This document shows, piece by piece, positions 56,201-64,000 of a DNA stretch of 64,000 nucleotides. Origin of the DNA: Lathyrus oleraceus (Eukaryota > Streptophyta > Magnoliopsida > Fabales > Fabaceae); the NCBI RefSeq assembly GCF_024323335.1, contig NC_066584.1, forward strand, positions 275,381,618 through 275,445,617. The letters run 5' to 3'. The notes under the pieces were generated by a model, which was not told the origin of the DNA, did not search any database, and saw nothing but the letters and a program-made list of their open reading frames with translations. The position numbers and the translations under genes were made by a program. Within the stretch, counting starts at the first letter, position 1. Each line of letters starts with the position of its first letter.

Positions 56201-56917
56201 GATAAACAACTTAACTAAATACTTATCATATAAGTGCTTATATATAAGCTATTCAATAAAAAAAATTAAAATAAAATCAAACTATTTTCAAATAGCTATA
56301 AATTATTTTCATATGTTATCTTAAAGAATTTCTGAAAATAAGCTAAAAACAGTTCATGGGAATATCATATACTGTTTCCATAAGCCCTTCCAAATAGCCC
56401 TCACAAGTGCTTATACTAATAGATAAGCTCAAATAAGTTAATTCATAAAATTGTCATAACTCCAACCCAAATAACACCCTCCCTTGCCAAAACTACCCCT
56501 AAAACTCCAATTCTGAAACTGATCATAAACTAGCAATAAAACCTAACACTTCACAATCTATAACCATGAAGCAAAAAACCAAAAAAGATTCCCCTTTTGC
56601 TACAGAACAAATAAAAAAAAATAAAAAAATAAAAACTCGTAAGCCCAGATCGAGAAAACCATAATGCGGAGTCAGAGTTGCAGCAAAACTGAAACCCAAC
56701 AACTGAATCAAGTGGAAAACAATACCCAAAAGAGAAAAGGTGGTAAATTTGAAAGAAAGAACAAAAGGTACCTATAAAGAGTGGGATTTGAAGGGTCTTT
56801 TTTGATGGCTTGAGTGTAGAGTGCAGCAGCTTTGAGATACTTGCCGGACTTAAAAAACTCGTTTCCTTGATCCTTCAGAGACACCTCCGAACTTGATCCT
56901 TCTTTTGTTTCAGCCAT
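50265..56917 (-). CDS. TPR co-chaperone-like protein (Hsp70/Hsp90 clamp), 324 aa
   Basis: Eight exons on the minus strand: 56917-56772, 55131-55038, 54944-54894, 54721-54548, 51544-51365, 51128-51009, 50794-50661 and 50340-50265, all with GT-AG introns. Lengths total 975 nt with no frame break. Three TPR motifs span about residues 13-46, 47-80 and 81-114. The five carboxylate-clamp positions that in Hop-type TPR domains grip the EEVD tail of Hsp70/Hsp90 are all present with the right spacing: K15, N19, N50, K80, R84. After a linker ('KKIKKINQLAKDSKRAQEVENM') the C-terminal half (about 171-324) has no domain I can name and ends 'EVVPRLFKEKTSRS'. Length and layout resemble the Arabidopsis TPR protein At1g04190 (TPR3); I make that comparison from memory. 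It probably acts as a cytosolic chaperone adaptor. Introns 1 (1.6 kb) and 4 (3.0 kb) are large; intron 4 is full of transposons. Confidence 0.92.
51980..52850 (+). pseudogene. LINE (non-LTR) RT-end remnant in TPR intron 4
   Basis: Broken plus-strand frames recall the C-terminal end of plant L1-type ORF2: 'SMLYRTESWAVKCN' at 52280, 'KLDGIGLGMI' with frameshift, 'RHVWRRLVDDAIRK' and 'RRPRKTKGE'. It has the typical tail phrase GGTGGGATAAGGTTTGGTTCTTGTTGTA (quoted here only by its start, GGTGGGATAAGGTTTGG, at 52816). It also has the KPYPTKWSRL piece often found at the LINE 3' end. Many stops are present. It lies antisense to the TPR gene. Confidence 0.6.
53012..54038 (+). mobile_element. Internally deleted hAT-type DNA transposon in TPR intron 4
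   Basis: The ends are CTAGGTTGT...ACAACCTAG, inverted for about 9 bp. They are followed inward by numerous CCGCTAT/ATAGCGG copies on both sides (53030-53170 and 53947-54030), the subterminal motif clusters usual in hAT elements. Flanks TCTAGAAT and CCTAGACC agree at 5 of 8 positions, an eroded 8-bp duplication. A 57-codon piece at 53570-53740 ('NEPARVTRHNSRLATLVS' then a very acidic tail and TAG) looks like a transposase C-terminus. The catalytic part is deleted. A (TC)n tract lies at 53334-53352. Confidence 0.65.
53570..53740 (+). pseudogene. hAT transposase C-terminal scrap
   Basis: 57 codons ending in TAG: an Arg-rich 'ARVTRHNSRLATL' followed by 'EELEVEEEEFETESSDE'. hAT transposases often end in such an acidic tail after the dimerisation region. 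Too short for a firm family call. Confidence 0.45.
54145..54290. mobile_element. Stowaway-type MITE, 146 bp, in TPR intron 4
   Basis: Perfect terminal inverted repeats of about 29 bp starting CTACCTTCGTTCCTTTATAT, flanked by TA on both sides (54143-54144 and 54291-54292). The CT(A/C)CCT(T/C)CGTTCC terminus and the TA duplication are those of Stowaway MITEs (Tc1/mariner-derived). The inner arms also pair (TCATTGAATAA..TTCAATGAA). The repeats are so well preserved that the copy looks young. Confidence 0.92.
56190..56480. mobile_element. Possible MITE in TPR intron 1
   Basis: AT-rich DNA with inverted arms full of ATAAGC/GCTTAT (AAGTGCTTATATATAAGCT, AAGTGCTTATACTAATAGATAAGC). It begins near 'CCTGCTTGGATAAACAACTTA' (given from CTGCTTGGATAAAC) and ends near CCAACCCAAATAACACCCT, which resembles the reverse complement of the start. 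This looks like a widespread legume interspersed repeat, but I could not define the termini or a target duplication. Confidence 0.35.
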
Positions 56918-57435
56918 CGATGATGTTTGTTTCTTTCTTTTAGCTAATGAATAAAGTTTTTGATTGGATCGGTGGGAAAGATTTTGTAGGGTTTACTCAA
57001 TTTTTGGGTCTTTCTTAAACCTTCCCTTCAGTTCTTCAATTCTTTTTGCTTAGGCTAATTATCCATTAACCAGTAACGTTTTTTTTAATTGCGTAATTAG
57101 TATGATATTTGATTTTTTTATATATAAGTATAATTTACTCTATTGCACTTAATTGGTTTATATTTTATCATATTTATTTTGTAACTTTTGTTTTAGTTAA
57201 ATTTATTTTATTTTATTTTTTTAAGAAAAGAGGGCTTATATGTCCATAAATAAAAGATAACATATCACTTAATTTAGAAATAAAGATAAATTTTAGTAGG
57301 AATTCGCTCATAAAACGTTAAATTAAGACTTAGATCACATTCCATATTGACAAGTTTTTCTGCGCAAGTACTCGACTAACGATAAATATGAAAATTTTGC
57401 ACCTCACAATCCACTTTGAGCAACTATTAAATTTG
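56918..57435. other. TPR gene upstream region
   Basis: No gene. It should hold the promoter and 5' untranslated region of the minus-strand TPR gene. It is AT-rich from 57080 to 57330. No element boundary could be placed; the start of the decayed Ty3 element's LTR lies somewhere between here and 57640. Confidence 0.4.
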
Positions 57436-60292
57436 TTATGTCAATCGCATTCCAATTATACTACCATGTACAGAATCCAAAATGTTTTTGTTCTGCGTTG
57501 ATCACATCGGCCCTAGCTGACCATCGAAACGGGATATCACTCCTTCCAAAATCTTCCTAACACACGAAGATTATCACTCTAACGATCACAAGAGACCTCA
57601 ACTGCAATTACATCCAACGACTCTATGTAAATCACGGCTAACAAATAGTTAGTTTATTATCCACCTCTATATATAAATAGGTAAGGCGTCAAATTGAGGT
57701 AACAAGATTTAAGTTCAATTTAACTTCACTCTTCTTCCTCACATACTGACTTGAGCATTTGAGCTCTAACCTTGCAGATCACCTCACTTCACCATACCGG
57801 AAGCAACAATATGCCATCATTGTAGTTCATTCTCTCATTTCTGATTCCATAATAAAATAGTAGCGCCATTTGTCGGAATCGGCTTTGATTCCTATGATTT
57901 CTACGAATTCGCATTCTCTTTTAAACTTTGCTATTTGTAACCTCCTCCGATCAACGGACCGAAAACAGTTGCGGTCAAACGCTAAGATCCATCGTGTCTT
58001 GATTCACCCAAGCGCAATCTCAAATTCATTTTATGAGATTTTCAGATCTTCAGTTCATACAATTTTTAGTGATGGTTGGATCTAAAGCTACCATATCAGT
58101 CGTTGCGAGCGAAGCTGTTGTAGTTGCTCTAGCAGCAAACAATCCTCCACCTTTTCCTCCGCCGCAAAACGACCATATCCGATTCGAGCTTCACCAATAG
58201 CCAAATATATTCAAATTACCTTGATAGAGACTCATGTTTCGTCTTCGGTTACGCAACCTAAAGTCTTACCTGGCCTTCACACTTTACAAGTATGCGTCTG
58301 CATGCAAGGTGTTGATTAACTATTGAACAACATGTTTAACATTGTTCGGCATAAAAATCACACGCTCTTGATGTAAGGCTTTAGCACCTAGAAGAAAACC
58401 TTTATAACTCTCTTTCTCGCAAAAATACAATCCAAGAATTTGCTTCAAGAAAGACTCATGCTTTCGTCCCGGAACCATCCGAGACAAAGAGAGACGAGGC
58501 TCCTCGGTTGAAGGATTGGCGTAAGAGTATGAAGCATCAGACTCCCCCTTAGAGCCCTAGGGGAGATCGAGGAATTTATGTTTCTTCCCTGACTCAAGCA
58601 AAAATTCACTCGGAGAAGGTGTAACCAAAGCATCCGCTGTCAGTAAGAATCTTGGAGAGCAAGATTCCAAAATTCATGGAGAAGCCTTCCAAGTTTGGCA
58701 ATTATATAGGAAAAAGAGATCCCGATGAGCATGTACAACTCGTGAATGATCGGTTGAGTTACTTCAGCATCGATGATGCATCCAAGTGCAAGTTGTTTGC
58801 ATCAACCTTGGTCAGGTATGCCCGAATGTGGTTCAACAGTCTGGCCGATGGAAATATCGATTTTTGGGTGGAATTTTGTGAGAGTTTTTCTACGTATTTC
58901 ACAGCCTGGAAGCGGCAACCTATAATTAAAGTTTCCCTAAGCGAGATCATCTAGAGAAAGAAAGAAAGTTTGCAATCTTACATTGATCGATTCACACAGG
59001 GCTCAATCAAGGTGGAGGGGACCCAAGAAGGTCTTCAATAATGGATCTTTGAGAATGGTCTTATGAAATATCATCCCTTCAGACAGAAGTTAGGGGAAAA
59101 GAAGGTAAAATATATCCAGGGAATGTTAACCATGGTTGAACCTTACATGATCCTGGAAGAAAAGATAACCACGTATTTTGACAACCATGCCTCCATTGAG
59201 TCTCACTTTAATCGCCTAATTGGGAAAGAGTCCCACTGGCATCGAGATGATTCTGACTGGGGTATGTTGAGAAAGCACGGCGAGTGCGCCCCCTAACGGT
59301 ATCCTAGGAGAAGGTATATCAAGATTGTGCGAATACTGGGTTTCGAAAAGCAAAAATCTAACCTCTTTATCCCGTTAGAGAGACACCTCAGATGGATAAA
59401 TCAAAATATTGTTGCTTCTACCAGAGCCACGGCCATAACATCAATGATTATGTTCATTTGAAGGATGTCATTGAAGGAGTAATTAAGAGGGTATGATTAT
59501 CTGAATATGTCAATAGGGCAAGCGAGATATAGAATAATCACCTAAAAGTAGGCCTCCTTCAAAAACCGAAGAGGCTGGTACTAGCAGAGGAAGTAAGGAG
59601 GCAAACAAAGGTAAACACCCCTACATAGCCACCATAACTGAAGGAGCACCCCGAGCAAACCTACCCTCCAAAGGCACCATGAAGAGGAAGTTTGCATAAA
59701 TTATGGTTGTCTACCGCAAGGAGGAAGTTACATCAGTAAAAGTCCCCAACCGACCTATGTTGGGATTCTGAGACTCAAAGAAGATTGAAGGCATTTCCAA
59801 CGAAAATTTCCCCCTTGTAATCATTGCTACGGTGGGGCAATTTGATGTATCTCAGATCCTCATTAATTAAGGTAGCTTATCTGACATTATGTACTCAAAG
59901 TTGTTCGAAAAAATGGGACTATACCGAAGCGGTTTATTTCTATATGAAGGCTTTGATCTCTAGGAAATTAACACAACCACTACCCGTCCCTGAGGATATA
60001 TGGAATTGGTGGTTTTTGTTGGCAATAGAAAGGACATTCGGGCATTAAATTCTCAATAGAAAGGACCATTTATAGCCATGTAGGACGTTGTTGCCTCACC
60101 GGTTCACCTTAAGCTTAAATATCACAACATGCAGGGACAATCGGCCAACATCAGCACTAACTCGAATGGAGCAAAGAGAATATATGAGGCCATCCAGAAA
60201 TATCAGGGTGAAGGCATAGCCATGGAGATCAATGTCACTTGTCTCACCGGGAAACTCAACAAGATGGACATTCATCCTCCAAAAAGTGGTTG
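57436..60292 (+). mobile_element. Decayed Ty3/gypsy (Tat-like) element, 5' part
   Basis: The 3' end of an LTR (left limit uncertain) has a TATA box CTATATATAAATAG (57667-57680) and a CTGACTTGAGCATTTGAG phrase typical of Tat/Retand U5 regions. A primer-site-like TAGCGCCATTTGTCGGAA follows at 57861-57878, then leader, then gag and protease remnants to about 60292. There is no RT, integrase or second LTR in place, so the element is truncated. It is followed by simple repeats. Confidence 0.65.
58652..60290 (+). pseudogene. Tat-like gag and protease remnant
   Basis: The gag frame 58652-58954 ('MESKIPKFMEKPSKFGNYIGK', here from MESKIPKF; 'DPDEHVQLVNDRLSYF'; 'ASTLVRYARMWFNSL') continues after a TAG as 'KKESLQSYIDRF' and after another as 'LMKYHPFRQKLGEKK'. 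The zinc-site region 'YCCFYQSHGHNINDYVHLKDVIEGV' (cited from HGHNINDYVHLKD, about 59420) and a protease relic 'ILIN(stop)GSLSDIMYSKLF' (about 59850) follow in order. The last piece, 'VVASPVHLKLKYHN' (about 60090), corresponds to the post-protease linker. Several stops and a shift make it dead. Confidence 0.75.
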
Positions 60293-60300
60293 AATCGACC

Positions 60301-60419
60301 AGAGAGAGAGAGAGGGGGGGGGGAATAAACGGTGGTTGGCCCCTCCGGTTATGTTTCTTATTCTTTGATCATATCAAATGATATGCCTATGCCATTTATC
60401 TATTGTATGAGTTGAACCG

Positions 60420-60463
<44 letters not shown>
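60301..60463. repeat. Two (GA)n microsatellites
   Basis: (AG)7 followed by a run of G at 60301-60323, and (AG)20 at 60424-60463, about 100 bp apart. The rest of 60293-60674 is AT-rich with no gene that I can see. Confidence 0.92.
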
Positions 60464-60466
<3 letters not shown>

Positions 60467-60674
60467 AACTCCGGTGTGAAATTAAGAAGAGATGCGCCTA
60501 CTTTATATAGAAGAAGAAATGACTAAAAAAGGAAATGATACATGGGTTAAATTAATCACGTAATCAATTAGTTCTAATCCTAATCGATTAGATACTTCAA
60601 ATAATTAATTATTTGAGCCCATTTTGGAAAGCTTGGATAGAAAGTCATTACAAATTATTAATGTTGATTCTAAG

Positions 60675-61763
60675 TGTTGGCAGCAATTTTGGTAAAACAA
60701 AGAGTGTTCACAAGATGTCATGTGTGATGTCTTAACATAAGATATCCTATGTACCTGCTGGAGTTAAAGAACATGTGCAAGCAAGATTGTTTCGGAATGT
60801 CATATACAATGACAAGGCTTCTGATATTAGTTGTACCTGTTGGAGCTTAAATGGAAGACATGTTCATGCAGGATTATTTCAGATGACATACACAATGTCA
60901 TGATATCTGATATGGTTGTACCTGCTATAAAAATAAATATAGATTATGCAGGATTTTTCCAGATGTCAGACCCGATGTCATGACATCCTGTACACAGAAC
61001 ATTCAGTATGAATGTCTGGTGTTTTGTGATTGCACAATTAATGGCAATCATTGGTTGATTGAAGATATGGCTAGCTGGCGCATTCTATTAGGGATTTCAA
61101 CCAGATTTACTTATTTTCCAGAGAGATCTATACAGTTGTTATAAAAAGATTTGATTGGAAAATAGATTTAGGGTTTTCAAGATGTTCAATGTTTCTATAA
61201 AAGGGGACTCAGAAAACCTGTTTGAACACACAACCAAGACTGAGCGAAATTTAGAGAGAGAGCTAGGGTTTGTGTCTGTAGGTCATTCAAGTCATTCGTT
61301 GATGATTGAATTGGACTGATTTGTCTTCTTGATCAAAGCTTTGAAGCAAGATCAAGAGTGTGTCTTCTTGATTGAAACTGTGAAGTAAAATCAAGAGTTT
61401 GTAATTGAAAAGTATTTTCTTTTCACAAGGGATTGTTGTTTAAAATCACGGGTGTGTGATTGTAAGGGAAGTGAGTGGGTTCTCATATCTAAGAGTGCTT
61501 AGGTAGAAATTGCACGGGTAGAGATTAGGTGAGAAAGACTGTAACTTGGTGGAGTGTACGGATAGTCTTTGAACTAATTCTATTATAGTGAATTTCCTTC
61601 CTGGCTTGGTAGCCCCCAGACGTAGGTGAGTTGCACCGAACTGGGTTAACAATTGCTTGTGTTATTTGATTTACCATTCTGTTTCTGTTTATCCATTGTT
61701 TATAACCAGATATCAGTGTTGTAACATTACCTTCGATATCTTATATATGATACCAGAATTTCA
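60675..61763 (+). repeat. 5' LTR of the Sirevirus-like element
   Basis: 1,089 bp. It contains two to three loosely repeated blocks with ATGTCATGA(T/C)ATC and GTACCTG(C/T)TGGAG (60720-61000), a TATA box at 61196-61204 and a repeated TCAAGAGTGTGTCTTCTTGAT-like phrase (61340-61410). Its partner is outside the window. Confidence 0.82.
61196..61204 (+). promoter_or_regulatory. Probable TATA box of the Sirevirus LTR
   Basis: TATAAAAGG, about 570 bp before the LTR end, with a CA-rich stretch 30-40 bp downstream that could be the start site. Confidence 0.6.
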
Positions 61764-61765
61764 AT

Positions 61766-61777
61766 TGGTATCAGAGC
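61766..61777 (+). other. Primer binding site of the Sirevirus-like element
   Basis: TGGTATCAGAGC, complementary to the 3' end of initiator tRNA-Met, two bases after the LTR end. Confidence 0.93.
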
Positions 61778-61830
61778 AGGCATCCTGCTCTGGTTCTGGG
61801 TGAGATCTAGGGGCAATACTTTCTGGTACA

Positions 61831-64000
61831 ATGGAGAGAGATGGAGGATCTATTCATAGGCCACCAATTTTGGATGGTTCTAACTATGACTATTGGAAAC
61901 CAAGAATGGTAGCCTTTTTAAAATCCCTTGATAACAAGGCTTGGAAAGCTGTCTTGACAGGCTGGGTGCATCCTGTTGTTACTAAAGAAGGAGAAGTCAT
62001 TACTGAGAAAAAGCTTGAAGAACAATGGTCCAAGGAAGAGGATGATCTTGCTCTTGGAAATTCTAAAGCTTTGAATGCCATCTTCAATGGAGTGGACAAG
62101 AATATTTGCAGGCTGATAAATAACTGTGAAATAGCCAAAGAGGCTTGGGACATTCTCAAGACCACTCATGAAGGCACATCTAGGGTAAAGATATCTAGAC
62201 TTCAGCTGCTCACCTCCAAGTTTGAAAACCTAAGAATGAAAGAAGATGAAAATATTCATGAATTTTACATGATCATTCTTGATATTGCCAATGCCTCTGG
62301 AGCTTTGGGCGAGAAGATGTCAGATGAAAAGCTGGTAAGAAAAATATTAAGATCACTCCTCAAGAGATTTGCTATGAAAGTCACAGCCATAGAAGAATCT
62401 CAAGACATCTCAAATATGAGAGTGGATGAGCTAATTGGGTCCCTCCAAACATTTGAGATGGGAATATGTGAGGGAGCTGAAAAGAAGGCCAAGAGCATAG
62501 CTTTTATGTCAAACACCGAAGAGGAAGATGAGGTAGGTGATCACGACATTGATGGAGACCTAGAAAATGAGATAGCAATGCTGGGAAGATAGTTCAACAG
62601 ACTAATGAAAAAGGTAGATGTCAGAGCTAAGGGCAATGTCAAAAACATCACATCTGACATCAATAAATCCAACAGCTTTGGTAAGACCACAAAGTCTGAA
62701 GAAAAGCCCAAAGAAGTTCAGTGCTATGAGTGTAATGGATATGGTCATATTAAAACTGAATGTGGGACCTACCTCAGGAAACAAAAGAGGAGCCTTGTAG
62801 CCTTTTGGTCTGATGGAAGTGAAACTGAAGAAGCTATAAATCATGTGAATGCTTTGACAGGAAGATGGGGGTCTGAGGAAGAGTCAATTGATGATGAAAG
62901 ACCCTTTGAAGAGCTGGACACTACCTACAAAGAGTAGTGCCACAGAAGGGCAGGAGTGTGCAGACAAGTTGAAAAACAGAAGCAAGTGATAGCTCAGCTG
63001 AAAAATGAGAAGAAAGAGTATATGGAAACCATCTCAAAATTGGAAACTAAGGTTGTATTCTTGAATTCCAAACTAGATGAGATGACTAAGTATGTAAAAA
63101 TGCTTAACAATGGATCTGCCACCCTAGACAAGATTCTCCAGACTGGGAAAATAACTGGAAACAAATATGGGATTGGATTCAAGGCTGAGTGCAGTTGCAA
63201 ATCAAAATCCAAATCTAAGAGCAACCATGGTAAAAGCAAACCTGAGATGTCACATCAGATGTCACAACACCAGAAAGGGAACCATCAAAGATGGAAATGC
63301 CAATACTGTGGAAAATTTGGCCACCTAAAGCCCTTCTGTTATAAGCTATATGGCTATCCTGGTCCTGTTCAGTCTCAACACCAATCTAGGTCCAAACATC
63401 ACAGGAATGTCAGCAGAAAGCAATGGGCTCTCAAGACAAAGGTCACAAGTCTAATAGCCCACACTTCCCTCAGAGTTTCAGCCAAAGAAGATTGGTATTT
63501 TGACAGTGGTTGCTCCAGACATATGACTGGGAACAAAAACCTGTTGACTGAACTTCATCCTCATGCCATGAGTTATGTTACATTTGGTGATGGTGCAAAA
63601 GGTGAAATCAAGGGAATGGGTAGGCTGGATTACCCTGGAGTTCCTGACCTTGATGATGTTCTACTTGTTAAGGGATTAACTGCGAATCTTATAAGCATCA
63701 GTCAACTATGTGATCAAGGTCTGAATGTAAACTTCACAAAAACTGAATGTCTGATTACTAACAAAGAAAATAAAGTAATCATGAAGGGAGTTAGGTCCAA
63801 AGACAACTGCTATATGTGGAGCTCTCAAGAAACTGGATACTCTTCAATGTGTACCTTAGCCAAAGAAGAAGAAGTAAAGATATGGCATCAAAGATTGGGC
63901 CATCTGCACTTGAAAGGTATGAAGAGAATCATATCAGTAGAAGCAGTTAGAGGGATTCCCAACTTAAAGATTGATGAGGGAAAAATCTGTGGAGAATGTT
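61831..64000 (+). pseudogene. Sirevirus-like gag-pol with two TAG stops
   Basis: From ATG 61831 a single frame runs to the window end except for TAG at 62590-62592 (codon 254) and TAG at 62935-62937 (codon 369). Gag ('MERDGGSIHRPPILDGSNYD', then 'RLQLLTSKFENLRMKEDENI') is followed by a first CCHC knuckle C-Y-E-C-N-G-Y-G-H..E-C (codon 298), an acidic stretch, a coiled-coil-like 'VEKQKQVIAQLKNEKKEYME' region and a second knuckle C-Q-Y-C..H..F-C (490). The protease 'WYFDSGCSRHMTG' (D at 558) and GAG-pre-integrase 'WHQRLGHLHLKGM' (685) follow. After the second stop 354 codons are open. The copy is a pseudogene as read, though each stop is a single-base change from a sense codon. Confidence 0.85.

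Larger units (their letters stand above)
60675..64000 (+). mobile_element. Sirevirus-like Ty1/copia element, 5' part
   Basis: 5' LTR 60675-61763, primer site 61766-61777, gag-pol from 61831, running off the window end. The LTR starts TGTTGGCAGC and ends ...CAGAATTTCA; the five bases before it are CTAAG, which should recur after the 3' LTR. The long gag with two separate CCHC knuckles is the Sirevirus/SIRE1 arrangement. Confidence 0.88.

Noticed and set aside
1..64000. tRNA or rRNA genes
   Set aside because: None seen on either strand by eye; the tRNA-like signals are retroelement primer sites. A tRNA scan was not possible here.

Overview
The window is nuclear DNA of a flowering plant, almost certainly a papilionoid legume and perhaps one of the large-genome Vicia/Pisum/Medicago-clade species. 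The evidence is two spliced nuclear genes with canonical GT-AG introns, and very dense nested LTR retrotransposons including Ogre-like LTRs with the TGTCATACCCC terminus and a tRNA-Arg-type primer site. There is no bacterial-style gene organisation. The species call is inference.

Layout. Positions 1-6975 are a left-hand nest: a fragment of one Ogre-like LTR (+), split by a complete solo Ogre-like LTR (-, 464-6769, target duplication CCATT), which is itself split by a solo Ty1/copia LTR (528-1906, target duplication GTCGA). Positions 6976-11299 hold degraded remnants: a 50-bp tandem array, a Ty3 protease scrap (-), a dead copia gag/protease (-), and unassigned DNA.

Positions 11300-45907 are the main nest. 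A dead Ty1/copia element is split at 13361/43584 by a 30.2-kb chromovirus (13362-43583, duplication AAAGG). The chromovirus is split in gag by a second, otherwise intact Ty1/copia (14865-37389). That copia is split in pol at 19554/35265 by a 15.7-kb non-coding Ogre-type element on the minus strand (19555-35264, duplication GCATG). A single deletion ending at 14864/14865 seems to have removed the tail of the chromovirus 5' LTR, the chromovirus gag start and the copia 5' LTR.

Positions 45908-57435 are a gene island with two convergent genes: an IQ67-domain (IQD) calmodulin-binding protein gene on + (47466-49510, 4 exons, 437 aa) and a TPR co-chaperone-like gene on - (56917-50265, 8 exons, 324 aa). 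The TPR protein carries all five residues of the Hsp70/Hsp90 carboxylate clamp. Its 3-kb fourth intron has collected a LINE remnant, a deleted hAT transposon and a Stowaway-type MITE.

Positions 57436-60292 are a decayed Ty3 Tat-like gag/protease element. Positions 60675-64000 are the 5' part of a Sirevirus-like Ty1/copia element, with LTR, primer site and a gag-pol frame broken by two TAG codons; it runs off the window.

The genes are not an operon or pathway. Apart from the two host genes everything is mobile DNA. I did not find a clear new biological system. The most interesting signals are structural: palindrome arrays inside retroelement leader/LTR DNA, a primer-site mimic in Ogre-like U5 regions, a chimeric LTR-supplied start codon on the chromovirus polyprotein, and the order and youth of the nested insertions.
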